Below, in pieces: positions 17,324 through 26,667 of a stretch of DNA of 64,000 nucleotides. The DNA comes from Streptomyces cadmiisoli (GTDB lineage: Bacteria; Actinomycetota; Actinomycetes; Streptomycetales; Streptomycetaceae). The position numbers and the translations under genes were made by a program. The DNA lies in the NCBI RefSeq assembly GCF_003261055.1, contig NZ_CP030073.1, positions 2,604,001 through 2,668,000 of the forward strand, read 5' to 3'. Position 1 is the first letter of the stretch. Every line of letters starts with the position of its first letter. The notes under the pieces were generated by a model. The model saw only the letters and a list, made by a program, of their open reading frames with translations. It did no database searches and was not told the DNA's origin.

Positions 17324-18562
17324 ATGGGCCTTGCCCCCGCACCGTCCGGCCCCGCCTCCGCCCCCGAGACCGAGCGGACCGGGCCCTCTCACGCGCACTG
17401 GCTGCACGTGGCCCGCGAGGCGGCGGACGACCTGGCCACCGACGCCGCGGTCCGGGACCAGGCGGGCAAGGCCCCGTTCGACGAGGTGTCCCGGCTGCGT
17501 GAGGCGGGACTGCTGACCCTCCTCGTACCGGCCGGGCTCGGGGGCGGCGGCGGGGACTGGACCACCGCCTACGCCGTCATCCGGGAGATCGCCGCGGCCG
17601 ACGGCGCGATCGGCCAACTGCTCGGCTGTCACTACTTCCTGTCGTGGAGCGCCGGGTTCCTCGCCGAACGGCCCGCGCTCGCCGACCGGATCGCCCTGCG
17701 GTCCGCGACCGAGCAGTGGTGCTGGGGCGGCGGCCTGGCCCGCCGGGAAGCGCCGCCGCGGCTGACCAGGACGGCCGACGGCCAGGTGCTCGACGGCCGG
17801 CAGAGCTATCCCACCGGGGTCCTGGTCGCCGACCGTCTCGCCGTACGGGCCGTGCGGTCCGACACCGGCGAGCCCGTCGCCGTCGTCGTCGACCCGGCCG
17901 GCCTCGGCGTGGTGGTGGACGGCGACGCCGACACCTTCGGCCAGCGGCTCGCGGCCGGCGGCAGCGCGGAGTTCGACGCCGTACCGGTGGCCGACGACGA
18001 CGTCCTCGGCTCCCTGTCCGCGGACGAGGACGTCCTGACACCGCCGGCCGCGCTGGCGTCGCCGGTCGGGCGCCTCGTCTCCGTGCAGCTGCGCCTCGGC
18101 ATGGCGGAGGGGGTGCTCGCCGAGGCCCGCGAGTACAGCAGGTCGGCGCGGGTGCCCTGGCACGAGGCCGGACCGGCGGGCACCCCGCGGGACCTGCACG
18201 CGCTGACCGCCTACGGTGAGCTCACCGTGCTCACCCGCGCCGCGTCCGCGCTCACCGACCAGGCGCTGCACGCCGTGCACACCGGGCTGGCCCGCGGCGA
18301 GGAACTCTCCTACGAGGAGTACGCGGAGATCTCCGTACTGGCGGCGATGGCCGACGCCGCCGCCTCCAGGGCCGCGCAGGAGTCCACCGCCCGCGCCCTC
18401 GAGATCGTCGGCGCCCGCTCCGCGTCCGCGCGGCTGGGCTTCGACCGGTTCTGGCGCAATGCCCGCACCCAGACCCTGTACGAGCCGGTGGCGGACCGGT
18501 TGCGCGACGTCGGCGACTACTTCCTCAACGGCGCGCACCCGGCCTTCGCGCTGCCCGTATGA
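17324..18562 (+). CDS. Acyl-CoA dehydrogenase-fold flavin monooxygenase (SfnB/DszC-like)
   Basis: 412 aa, acyl-CoA dehydrogenase fold: N-terminal helical domain (DEVSRLREAGLLTLLVPAGLGG), middle beta domain (GQVLDGRQSYPTGVLVADRL) and C-terminal four-helix domain (FDRFWRNARTQTLYEPVADR). The FWRNARTQTL...P motif is characteristic of the DszC/SfnB branch, which uses FMNH2 and O2 to oxidise organic sulfur compounds rather than to dehydrogenate acyl-CoAs. Its place in a sulfur island supports a role in desulfurisation or sulfone/sulfonate use; the substrate is unknown. GAGGAGACC precedes the ATG, 12 bp after the winged-helix gene. Confidence 0.82.
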   Translation: MGLAPAPSGPASAPETERTGPSHAHWLHVAREAADDLATDAAVRDQAGKAPFDEVSRLREAGLLTLLVPAGLGGGGGDWTTAYAVIREIAAADGAIGQLLGCHYFLSWSAGFLAERPALADRIALRSATEQWCWGGGLARREAPPRLTRTADGQVLDGRQSYPTGVLVADRLAVRAVRSDTGEPVAVVVDPAGLGVVVDGDADTFGQRLAAGGSAEFDAVPVADDDVLGSLSADEDVLTPPAALASPVGRLVSVQLRLGMAEGVLAEAREYSRSARVPWHEAGPAGTPRDLHALTAYGELTVLTRAASALTDQALHAVHTGLARGEELSYEEYAEISVLAAMADAAASRAAQESTARALEIVGARSASARLGFDRFWRNARTQTLYEPVADRLRDVGDYFLNGAHPAFALPV

Positions 18563-18568
18563 CCTGCG

Positions 18569-18595
18569 CCGCCCGCCCGGAGGGGAAGCGGGCGG
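18569..18595. terminator. Terminator hairpin after the SfnB/DszC-like gene
   Basis: Eight-bp stem CCGCCCGC/GCGGGCGG with an 11-nt loop, starting 6 nt after the stop codon and before the Rrf2 promoter. Confidence 0.6.
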
Positions 18596-18617
18596 AGCCC
18601 TACGCGATAATGGACGT

Positions 18618-19076
18618 ATGCGGATCTCAGCCAGGGCGGACTACGCGGTACGCGCCGCGTTGCAGCTAGCCGCGTCCCGGGACGACGCGCCACTGAAGGC
18701 CGAGGCCATCGCCGACGCCCAGGACATTCCGCACAAGTTCCTGGAAAGCATCCTGAACGACATGCGCCGGGGCGGTCTCGTCCTCAGCCAGCGCGGCGGC
18801 AACGGCGGCTACCGGCTGGCCAGACCCGCCGCGGCCATCACCATCGCCGACGTCATCCGCGTCGTGGACGGTCCGCTGGTCTCCGTGCGCGGGGTCCGCC
18901 CCCCGGAGCTGTCCTACACCGGGCCCGCCGAGTCGCTGCTCCCCCTGTGGATCGCACTGCGATCCAATGTGCGCGAAATCCTCGAAGGTGTCTCGCTCGC
19001 CGACGTCGCGTCGGCCCAACTTCCCGCGGAGGTGTCCGCGTTGGCCGACGCGCCGGGCGCCTGGGTGAACCCCTGA
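18618..19076 (+). CDS. Rrf2-family transcriptional regulator (cysteine-free, CymR-like)
   Basis: 152 aa. Typical Rrf2 winged helix: MRISARADYAVRAALQLAAS, EAIADAQDIPHKFLESILND, LVLSQRGGNGGYRLARP, ITIADVIRVVDGP. There are no cysteines, so it cannot carry the Fe-S cluster of IscR/NsrR-type members. It thus resembles CymR, the Rrf2 repressor of sulfur uptake in Bacillus, although sequence subfamily was not computed. A -10-like GATAAT lies 6 nt before the ATG, suggesting a leaderless message. It is followed within 100 bp by operator C and the SsuABC leader, and is the best in-window candidate to bind the WTYCCTA-N9-TRGGRAW sites. Confidence 0.9.
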   Translation: MRISARADYAVRAALQLAASRDDAPLKAEAIADAQDIPHKFLESILNDMRRGGLVLSQRGGNGGYRLARPAAAITIADVIRVVDGPLVSVRGVRPPELSYTGPAESLLPLWIALRSNVREILEGVSLADVASAQLPAEVSALADAPGAWVNP

Positions 19077-19168
19077 CACGCCGCGCTCTCCCCTTCGATC
19101 CCGAAAAGCAAGACGGCTGCGTCCATCATGTGAACAACCCCTTGGGGAGCGGGCGACCTTCTGCCACG

Positions 19169-19191
19169 ATCCCTATCAGCCAGGTAGGAAA
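19169..19191. promoter_or_regulatory. Sulfur-island operator C (ATCCCTA-N9-TAGGAAA)
   Basis: Third copy of the 7-9-7 inverted repeat. It covers the place of the -35 for a -10 at TAGGGA (19194-19199), upstream of leader 4 and ssuABC, so a bound repressor would block this promoter. Confidence 0.6.
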
Positions 19192-19212
19192 ACTAGGGAT
19201 CTGTGGGGGGTC

Positions 19213-19314
19213 ATGGAAACGCACGACCGCACAGACCAGTTGCTGCCTCTTCTGACCTCGCGTCGGCACATCGACCTCGGCCGCACGTCCAGCGCCATCT
19301 GTCAGCCTCGCTGA
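19213..19314 (+). CDS. Putative leader peptide 4 (HIDLGR family), ahead of ssuABC
   Basis: 33 aa. The C-terminal part is LTSRRHIDLGRTSSAICQPR, almost the same as leader 1 over LTSRRHIDL, with one Cys four residues from the end. The -10-like TAGGGA lies 13 nt before the ATG, which is preceded by GGGGGG. The ABC transporter binding-protein gene starts 225 bp downstream; that gap is GC-rich with an 8-bp-stem hairpin (19437-19444 with 19478-19485) and no other gene. Confidence 0.8.
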   Translation: METHDRTDQLLPLLTSRRHIDLGRTSSAICQPR

Positions 19315-19539
19315 CGCCACAGCACCTGCTTCTGCGGATCCGGCGCAGCGGGCCCCGCGGCTCGCCGCCTCGAGCGGAACCGGCGCTCCCCGTCCGACCG
19401 TATCCAGCCACCCCTTCTCGTGGCCCGCCGCGGCATGCCCGCCGCCGGTGGCCGGGAAGTGCCGTGCCGGTGCGGGCCGGCGGGCGCTCGAACCGCTCCC
19501 ACACTCCTAGATCGTCCACCTTCCCGAGAGGACACCTCC

Positions 19540-20646
19540 GTGTCTGCCGCACGACCGCACACCACCCTGCGCGCCCTCGCCGCCATAGCCGCGCTCCCGC
19601 TCCTGCTCACCGCCTGCGGCTACGGTTCCGAGTCCACCGACGACGGTGGGCAGGCCGAGGTCGCGGCGGACGCCGAGAAGCTCTCCGCCGACGAGGTGCG
19701 CATCGGCTACTTCCCCAACCTGACGCACGCCACCGCCCTGGTCGGCGTCCAGGAGGGCCTGCTCCAGAAGGAACTCGGCGGGACGAAGATCAAGGCGTCG
19801 ACCTTCAACGCCGGTCCCTCCGAGATCGAGGCGCTCAACTCGGGCTCCGTCGACATCGGCTGGATCGGCCCCTCCCCCGCCATCAACGGCTACACCAAGG
19901 CCGCCGGCAAGAACCTGCGCATCATCAGCGGCTCCGCCTCCGGCGGCGTCAAGCTCGTCGTCGACCCCGACCGGATCAAGTCGCTCGACGACATCAAGGG
20001 CAAGAAGATCGCCACCCCGCAGCTCGGCAACACCCAGGACGTCGCCTTCCTCAACTGGATCAAGGAAAAGGGCTGGAAGGTCGACGCCCAGAGCGGCCAG
20101 GGCGACGTGTCCGTCGTCCGCACCGACAACAAGATCACACCCGACGCCTACAAGTCCGGCTCCATCGACGGCGCATGGGTACCCGAACCGACCGCCTCCA
20201 AGCTCGTCGCCGACGGCGCCAAGGTCCTCCTCGACGAAGCCGACCTGTGGCCCGACAAGAAGTTCGTGATCACCAACATCATCGTGTCGCAGACCTTCCT
20301 CAAGGAACACCCAGACGTCGTCGAAGCGGTCCTGCGCGGATCCGTGAAGACCAACGCCTGGATCAACGCCAACCCGGACGACGCCAAGGCGTCCGCCAAC
20401 GCGGCCCTGGAGAAGCTGTCCGGCAAGGCGCTGCCCGCCGAGGTCATCGACCCCGCCTGGAAGTCCATCACCTTCCTCGACGACCCGCTGGCCGCGACCC
20501 TCGGCACCGAGGCGGAGCACGCGGTGAAGGCCGGACTGCTGGAGGAGCCGAACCTGAAGGGCATCTACGACCTCGCGCCGCTGAACAAGGTCCTCAAGGC
20601 CGACGGCAAGGACGAGGTCGACGACGCCGGTCTCGGCGCCGAGTAG
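19540..20646 (+). CDS. ssuA: Aliphatic sulfonate ABC transporter substrate-binding lipoprotein
   Basis: 368 aa. Lipoprotein signal (PLLLTAC) at about residue 24, then a SsuA/TauA-type type-2 binding fold: VRIGYFPNLTHATALVG, NSGSVDIGWIGPSPAINGY, KKIATPQLGNTQDVAF, and GSIDGAWVPEPTAS. It would bind sulfonates outside the membrane for SsuC/SsuB. The GTG at 19540 is preferred because GAGAGG lies 8 nt upstream and the signal peptide starts there; an ATG 40 codons earlier lacks support. It is the first gene of ssuABC after leader 4. Confidence 0.9.
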   Translation: MSAARPHTTLRALAAIAALPLLLTACGYGSESTDDGGQAEVAADAEKLSADEVRIGYFPNLTHATALVGVQEGLLQKELGGTKIKASTFNAGPSEIEALNSGSVDIGWIGPSPAINGYTKAAGKNLRIISGSASGGVKLVVDPDRIKSLDDIKGKKIATPQLGNTQDVAFLNWIKEKGWKVDAQSGQGDVSVVRTDNKITPDAYKSGSIDGAWVPEPTASKLVADGAKVLLDEADLWPDKKFVITNIIVSQTFLKEHPDVVEAVLRGSVKTNAWINANPDDAKASANAALEKLSGKALPAEVIDPAWKSITFLDDPLAATLGTEAEHAVKAGLLEEPNLKGIYDLAPLNKVLKADGKDEVDDAGLGAE

Positions 20647-20685
20647 CGGTTACCGGACCCGATGAGTCCCCAGGAGGTGACGACC

Positions 20686-21483
20686 ATGGCCACCACGCTC
20701 ACCAAGACCGCCGAGGACGCCACGCAGGTGCGGCACGCCGCCCGTGTCGAGCACGTCTCGAAGTCCTTCCCGGCACCGGGCTCGCCCGGTGGGCGGCAGC
20801 TCGTGCTGGACGACATCACCCTCGATGTCGCCCCCGGCGAGTTCGTCACCCTCCTGGGCGCCTCCGGATGCGGCAAATCCACCCTGCTCAACCTCGTCGC
20901 CGGCCTCGACCGCCCCACCACCGGCCACATCACCACCGACGGCCGACCCGCCCTGATGTTCCAGGAACACGCCCTCTTCCCCTGGCTCACCGCCGGCAAA
21001 AACATAGAACTCGCCCTCAAACTCCGCGGCACCCCCAAACCCGAACGCCGCGACCGCGCCGACCAACTCCTCGAACTCGTCCGCCTCCAGGACGCCCACG
21101 GCAAACGCGTCCACGAACTCTCCGGCGGCATGCGCCAACGCGTCGCACTCGCCCGCGCACTCGCCCAGGACAGCCGGCTCCTCCTCATGGACGAACCCTT
21201 CGCCGCACTCGACGCCATCACCCGCGACGTCCTCCACGACGAACTCACCCGCATCTGGCACGACACCGAGCTCTCCGTCCTCTTCGTCACCCACAACGTC
21301 CGCGAAGCCGTACGCCTCGCCCAACGCGTCGTCCTCCTCTCCTCCCGCCCCGGCCGCATCAACCGCCAATGGCAGGTCGACATCCCCCAGCCACGCCGCA
21401 TCGAAGACACCACCGTGGCCGAACTGTCCGTCGAGATCACCGAAGAACTCCGTGGGGAGATCCGCCGCCATGGCCAGCACTGA
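20686..21483 (+). CDS. ssuB: Sulfonate ABC transporter ATP-binding protein
   Basis: 265 aa ABC ATPase of the nitrate/sulfonate/taurine group. Walker A GASGCGKST, Q-loop in ALMFQEHALFPWL, signature LSGGMRQRVALARAL, Walker B RLLLMDEPFAALD, and the H-loop in LFVTHNVREA. The ATG at 20686 has AGGAGG 8 nt upstream; an ATG at 20662 is less likely. It powers uptake through SsuC. The body of the gene (about 20860-21400) is unusually C-rich on the coding strand compared with its neighbours. The stop overlaps the ssuC start by 14 nt. Confidence 0.92.
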   Translation: MATTLTKTAEDATQVRHAARVEHVSKSFPAPGSPGGRQLVLDDITLDVAPGEFVTLLGASGCGKSTLLNLVAGLDRPTTGHITTDGRPALMFQEHALFPWLTAGKNIELALKLRGTPKPERRDRADQLLELVRLQDAHGKRVHELSGGMRQRVALARALAQDSRLLLMDEPFAALDAITRDVLHDELTRIWHDTELSVLFVTHNVREAVRLAQRVVLLSSRPGRINRQWQVDIPQPRRIEDTTVAELSVEITEELRGEIRRHGQH

Positions 21484-22396
21484 CACCGGCACCGACCAGG
21501 GCAAGGACCGCTCGCCGGCGGCCGGCGGGCACGCCGACCCGCACGATCTGGCGGGTCTGGAGGCCGGCCTCGACGCGCTGGACGCGGTACAGACGGGCCG
21601 TACGCCGCTGCGCGAGACCCTGGTGCGCAAGGTGCTGCCGCCCGTCACGGCCGTGGCGCTGGTGCTGGTGGTCTGGCAGGTGCTGGTGTGGGCCGGGGCC
21701 GCCCCCGCCTACAAACTGCCGTCGCCGTCCGCGGTGTGGGCCGAGGTCGAGAACGCCTGGCTCCAGGGCAGGCTGCTCGACTACATCTGGACCAGCGTCT
21801 CGCGCGGCCTGCTCGGCTTCCTGATGGCCCTCGCCATCGGCACCCCGCTCGGACTCCTCGTCGCCCGCGTCAAGTTCGTCCGCGCCGCCATCGGACCGAT
21901 CCTCTCCGGCCTCCAGTCACTGCCGTCCGTCGCCTGGGTCCCCCCGGCCGTGCTGTGGCTCGGCCTGAACAACTCGATGATGTACGCCGTGATCCTGCTC
22001 GGCGCCGTCCCCTCCATCGCCAACGGCCTCGTATCCGGCGTCGACCAGGTACCCCCGCTGTTCCTGCGCGCCGGCCGCACCCTCGGCGCATCGGGACTCA
22101 AAGGCACCTGGCACATCGTGATGCCGGCCGCACTCCCCGGCTATCTCGCGGGCCTCAAGCAGGGCTGGGCCTTCTCCTGGCGGTCCCTCATGGCCGCCGA
22201 GATCATCGCCTCCTCACCCGACCTGGGCATCGGCCTCGGCCAGTTGCTGGAGAACGGCCGCAACAACGCCAGCATGTCCCAGGTCTTCCTGGCCATCTTC
22301 CTGATCCTGCTGGTCGGTATCGCCATCGACCTGCTGATCTTCAGCCCGCTGGAGCGCAGGGTGCTGCGCAACCGGGGCCTGCTGGTGGTCCGCTGA
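21470..22396 (+). CDS. ssuC: Sulfonate ABC transporter permease
   Basis: 308 aa BPD_transp_1 permease. A cytoplasmic N-terminus of about 45 residues is longer than usual for SsuC, then come about six helices (VTAVALVLVVWQVLVW, GLLGFLMALAIGTPLGLL, QVFLAIFLILLVGIAIDLLIF). The EAA loop is in PPLFLRAGRTLGASGLKGTW...MPAALPGYLAGLKQG. It forms the channel of the sulfonate importer with SsuB and SsuA. The ATG at 21470 overlaps the end of ssuB by 14 nt, which points to translational coupling. Confidence 0.92.
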   Translation: MASTDTGTDQGKDRSPAAGGHADPHDLAGLEAGLDALDAVQTGRTPLRETLVRKVLPPVTAVALVLVVWQVLVWAGAAPAYKLPSPSAVWAEVENAWLQGRLLDYIWTSVSRGLLGFLMALAIGTPLGLLVARVKFVRAAIGPILSGLQSLPSVAWVPPAVLWLGLNNSMMYAVILLGAVPSIANGLVSGVDQVPPLFLRAGRTLGASGLKGTWHIVMPAALPGYLAGLKQGWAFSWRSLMAAEIIASSPDLGIGLGQLLENGRNNASMSQVFLAIFLILLVGIAIDLLIFSPLERRVLRNRGLLVVR

Positions 22397-22446
22397 CCCC
22401 ACCGCGCGGTCCCTGATCCGGCGGGCTTTGGCTACCCTCTTCGGCG

Positions 22447-22980
22447 ATGAGCAACCGGTACCTGGACCTCCGGGGCGCGACGGGACGCGCGGCCCCGCTG
22501 GTCGTGCTGCGCTGTGCCGCTCTGCTCGCCGTACTGATGTGGCTGCTCCCGGTGTGCGCGCACAGCGCGGAGGAGGCGGTCCGCACGACCCCCGCCGCCG
22601 CACCCGGCACCGCACCCGCCGCACCCGCACCGGCCGCCTCCGTTCCCGGCTCGGCGCCGGCCGACTCCGTACCCGGCACCTCCGTGCCGACGGCCTCCGG
22701 TCCCGGCGACCCGCCCGCCGCCGCGGCCGCCGCCCGCGCGTTCCGGGCGGGCGACGTCCACGACTGCCCCGACTTGGAGCACCGGCCCGGCGACACCCAC
22801 TGCCGGCCCGCCGCGAAGGCCGTCGCGAGCACGGCGTCGTCCGGCGTGCCGGTGCCGCCGCCGCGGGCGACGGACGTCACCGGCGCGGGCCGCGACGGGC
22901 TGTCGCCGCCGTGCCGCGGCACACCGGACGTACTCGTCCGCACCCCCGGCATCCATCGGCTCGGCATTCAGCGGATCTAG
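22447..22980 (+). CDS. Hypothetical Pro/Ala-rich membrane-anchored or secreted protein
   Basis: 177 aa, no known domain recognised. One hydrophobic segment at about residues 16-37 (APLVVLRCAALLAVLMWLLP) ending at CAHSA could be a signal peptide or anchor. It is followed by a low-complexity Pro/Ala/Ser stretch (residues ~48-95) and a tail with three more cysteines. A -10-like TACCCT lies 8 nt before the ATG, as in leaderless Streptomyces genes, which supports the start. It is 50 bp after ssuC but has its own promoter element, so may be unrelated to sulfonate uptake. Confidence 0.65.
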   Translation: MSNRYLDLRGATGRAAPLVVLRCAALLAVLMWLLPVCAHSAEEAVRTTPAAAPGTAPAAPAPAASVPGSAPADSVPGTSVPTASGPGDPPAAAAAARAFRAGDVHDCPDLEHRPGDTHCRPAAKAVASTASSGVPVPPPRATDVTGAGRDGLSPPCRGTPDVLVRTPGIHRLGIQRI

Positions 22981-23116
22981 AGCGGCCCGCACGGCCGCCG
23001 CGCGGCCGTGCCCGCCGACACCTCCTGCCCCGGCATCCCGTTCCGGGCGCGCAGGCCATCGACCGCTCGAATCGCATCGCCGCGCCCTGCGTGCGCGGTG
23101 AGGACAAGGACATGCC

Positions 23117-23764
23117 ATGGGGTCTTCCCGAGCCAAGGAACAGCGCGCCGCCCGTCGCGCCAAGATGGAGGAGATACGCCGCGCCGAGGCGGCGCGCGAA
23201 CGCCGCAACCGCGTCATCACCTGGACCGCGAGCGCGGTCATCGTGGTCGGTGTCGCGGGCACCGGCTGGTACTTCGTCGACCGGGCGGAGCGGGCCGACC
23301 GGGCGAGAGAGGCCGCGGCCGCCGAACCGGTCGCGGGTGAGAAGACCTTCGAGGACCTGGGCCGCGACCACGTCGCCACCCCGGTCGACTACCCGATGTC
23401 CCCGGCCGTCGGCGGCAACCACCACCAGGCCTGGATCAACTGCGACGGAGACGTCTACGACAAGGAGATCGGGGAGACGAACGCCGTGCACTCGCTGGAG
23501 CACGGCGCGGTGTGGGTGACGTACAACGACAAGGCCGCCGAGAAGGACGTCGCGGCACTGAAGGACCGGGTGTCCCGGACGCCGTACACCTTGATGAGTC
23601 CTTACGCCGACCAGTCCTCGCCGATCGTTCTGTCGGCCTGGGGCAAGCAGGTGAGCGTGGACGGCGCCGACGACCCGAGGGTCACGGCGTTCCTCGACAA
23701 GTACGTGCAGGGCGAGCAGACGCCCGAGCCGGGTGCCGCCTGCACGGGAGGCATCTCCGCGTGA
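23117..23764 (+). CDS. DUF3105 domain-containing membrane protein
   Basis: 215 aa. A very basic N-terminal stretch (residues 1-35, SSRAKEQRAARRAKMEE) precedes a single transmembrane helix (ITWTASAVIVVGVAGTGWYF). The external DUF3105 domain has YPMSPAVGGNHHQAWINCDGDVYD, NAVHSLEHGAVWVTY and SPYADQSSPIVLSAWG. The conserved His residues (GGNHH, HSLEHG) look like a metal site, but no function is established for the family. It is preceded by a 136-bp gap and followed by a strong terminator hairpin. Confidence 0.88.
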   Translation: MGSSRAKEQRAARRAKMEEIRRAEAARERRNRVITWTASAVIVVGVAGTGWYFVDRAERADRAREAAAAEPVAGEKTFEDLGRDHVATPVDYPMSPAVGGNHHQAWINCDGDVYDKEIGETNAVHSLEHGAVWVTYNDKAAEKDVAALKDRVSRTPYTLMSPYADQSSPIVLSAWGKQVSVDGADDPRVTAFLDKYVQGEQTPEPGAACTGGISA

Positions 23765-23770
23765 TCCGTC

Positions 23771-23802
23771 GCGGTCACCCGGATCCGGGGCCGGGTGACC
23801 GC
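23771..23802. terminator. Terminator after the DUF3105 gene
   Basis: Perfect 12-bp stem GCGGTCACCCGG/CCGGGTGACCGC with an 8-nt loop, starting 6 nt after the stop codon. Confidence 0.8.
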
Positions 23803-23869
23803 CGACCGCGTCGTGCGGGCGACGCGCGCCCCGCCGCCGGGCGCGTGCCGACCGGCGGCGTCATCCTCA

Positions 23870-23898
23870 TTGACATGGCTTCCGGACGCTTGGAGACT
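23870..23898 (+). promoter_or_regulatory. Candidate promoter of the aldehyde dehydrogenase gene
   Basis: Perfect -35 TTGACA (23870-23875), 17-bp spacer, -10 GAGACT (23893-23898). The predicted start is near 23905, about 80 nt before the ATG. Confidence 0.5.
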
Positions 23899-23985
23899 CC
23901 CCTTCTGCGGAACACGAAGTCTTCTTCACCTGGCGAACATCATCCTTCCCGCTCCCGGAAACGCTCGCGCAGAGGACAGGGACCC

Positions 23986-25446
23986 ATGGCCATCACCCGC
24001 GACCTGCTGATCGGCGGCAAGGACGTGCCCGCCGCGTCCGGACGCACCACCGACGACACCGACCCGTACACCGGTGAGACCTACGCCCGGGTGGCCGCGG
24101 CGGGCGCGGAGGACGTCGCGCGGGCCGTGGACGCGGCGCACGGGGCCTTCGACGCGTGGGCCGCGCTCAGTCCGTTCGCGCGGCGCGCCGTCTTCCTCGA
24201 CGCCGCCGGTCTGCTGGACGCGCGCGCCGAGCGGATCGCCGATCTGATGGCCCGTGAGGTGGGCGCCACCCGGCCCTGGGCGTACTTCAACGTGGCGCTG
24301 GCGGCGAACATCCTGCGGGAGGCCGCCGCCGCGATCACCGCGCCCCGCGGCGAGGTGCTCAGCGCGCAGGAGCACGGCGCCCTGGGCCTGGCCGTGCGGG
24401 AGCCGCTGGGCGTGGTCGCCGCCTTCGCGCCGTGGAACGCGCCCGTCATCCTGGGCACCCGGGCCGTGGCCGCGCCGCTCGCCGCGGGGAACACCGTCGT
24501 GCTCAAGCCGAGCGAGCAGGCCCCCCTCGCCTGCGGGTATCTCGTCGCGGACGTACTGCGGGAGGCCGGCCTGCCGGACGGCGTACTGAACGTGGTCACC
24601 AACGATCCCGCCGACGCGGCGGAGGTCGCCGAGGCCCTGATCGCCGACCCGCGCGTACGGGCGGTGAACTTCACCGGGTCCACCGCCGTGGGCCGGATCA
24701 TCGGTGAGCAGGCGGCCCGGCACCTCAAGCCCGCCGTCCTGGAGCTGGGCGGCAAGAACTCCGTCATCGTCCTCGACGACGCCGACGTCGACTACGCGGT
24801 GGACGCGGCCGCGTTCGGGGTCTTCATGAACGCCGGGCAGATCTGCATGTCCGGCGACCGGATCCTGGTGCACGCGTCGCTCGCCGAGGAGTTCACCCGG
24901 AAGTTCACCGCCAAGGTCGCCGCGCTGCCGACGGGCGACCCGGCCGACCCGAGCACCGTCGTCGGCCCGCTGGTCAGCACGGGCGCGGCCCGGCGGGTGG
25001 CGGGCCTGGTGCGGGACGCGCTGGACAAGGGGGCCGCCCTGCTCACCGGGGGCGGCTCACCGGAGGGAGCGGTGCATCCGGCCACCGTGCTGTCCGGTGT
25101 CACCGAGGAGATGGAGCTGTACCGGGCCGAGGCGTTCGGGCCGGTGTGCGTCGTGGCATCGTTCGCCACGGACGACGAGGCCGTGGCCCTGGCCAACGAC
25201 ACCGAGAACGGCCTGACGTGCGGCATCATCACCGAGAACGGCACGCACGGTCTGCGGGTGGCGCGTCGTGTCCGGACCGGCATCGTGCATGTCAACGACC
25301 AGTCCGTCGCCGACGAACCGCAGGCCCCGTTCGGCGGTGTCAAGGCCTCCGGGTACGGGCGGTTCGGCGGGCGCTGGGGCATGGAGGCGTTCTCCGGCAC
25401 GCGCTGGGTGACGATGGCCACCCAGCACGCGCACTACCCGTTCTGA
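23986..25446 (+). CDS. Aldehyde dehydrogenase family protein (aryl-aldehyde type)
   Basis: 486 aa, standard ALDH length. NAD-binding Rossmann part with FAPWNAPVILGTRAVA and VLKPSEQAP; FTGSTAVGR; catalytic Glu in LELGGKNSV; catalytic Cys in NAGQICMSGDR; closing motif PFGGVKASGYGRFGG. It resembles the vanillin/salicylaldehyde/benzaldehyde dehydrogenase branch, which would oxidise an aromatic aldehyde to the acid. That fits the aryl-CoA pathway that begins 0.8 kb downstream, for which it could supply the substrate acid, though the substrate is not shown by sequence. GAGGACAGGGACCC precedes the ATG. Confidence 0.88.
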   Translation: MAITRDLLIGGKDVPAASGRTTDDTDPYTGETYARVAAAGAEDVARAVDAAHGAFDAWAALSPFARRAVFLDAAGLLDARAERIADLMAREVGATRPWAYFNVALAANILREAAAAITAPRGEVLSAQEHGALGLAVREPLGVVAAFAPWNAPVILGTRAVAAPLAAGNTVVLKPSEQAPLACGYLVADVLREAGLPDGVLNVVTNDPADAAEVAEALIADPRVRAVNFTGSTAVGRIIGEQAARHLKPAVLELGGKNSVIVLDDADVDYAVDAAAFGVFMNAGQICMSGDRILVHASLAEEFTRKFTAKVAALPTGDPADPSTVVGPLVSTGAARRVAGLVRDALDKGAALLTGGGSPEGAVHPATVLSGVTEEMELYRAEAFGPVCVVASFATDDEAVALANDTENGLTCGIITENGTHGLRVARRVRTGIVHVNDQSVADEPQAPFGGVKASGYGRFGGRWGMEAFSGTRWVTMATQHAHYPF

Positions 25447-25457
25447 CCCCGGTCGGG

Positions 25458-26663
<1,206 letters not shown>

Positions 26664-26667
<4 letters not shown>

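Noticed and set aside
19203..21824. An 873-codon plus-strand frame spanning leader 4, ssuA and ssuB
   Set aside because: Arg/Pro-rich out-of-frame reading of the sulfonate transporter genes, which have clear motifs in their own frames.
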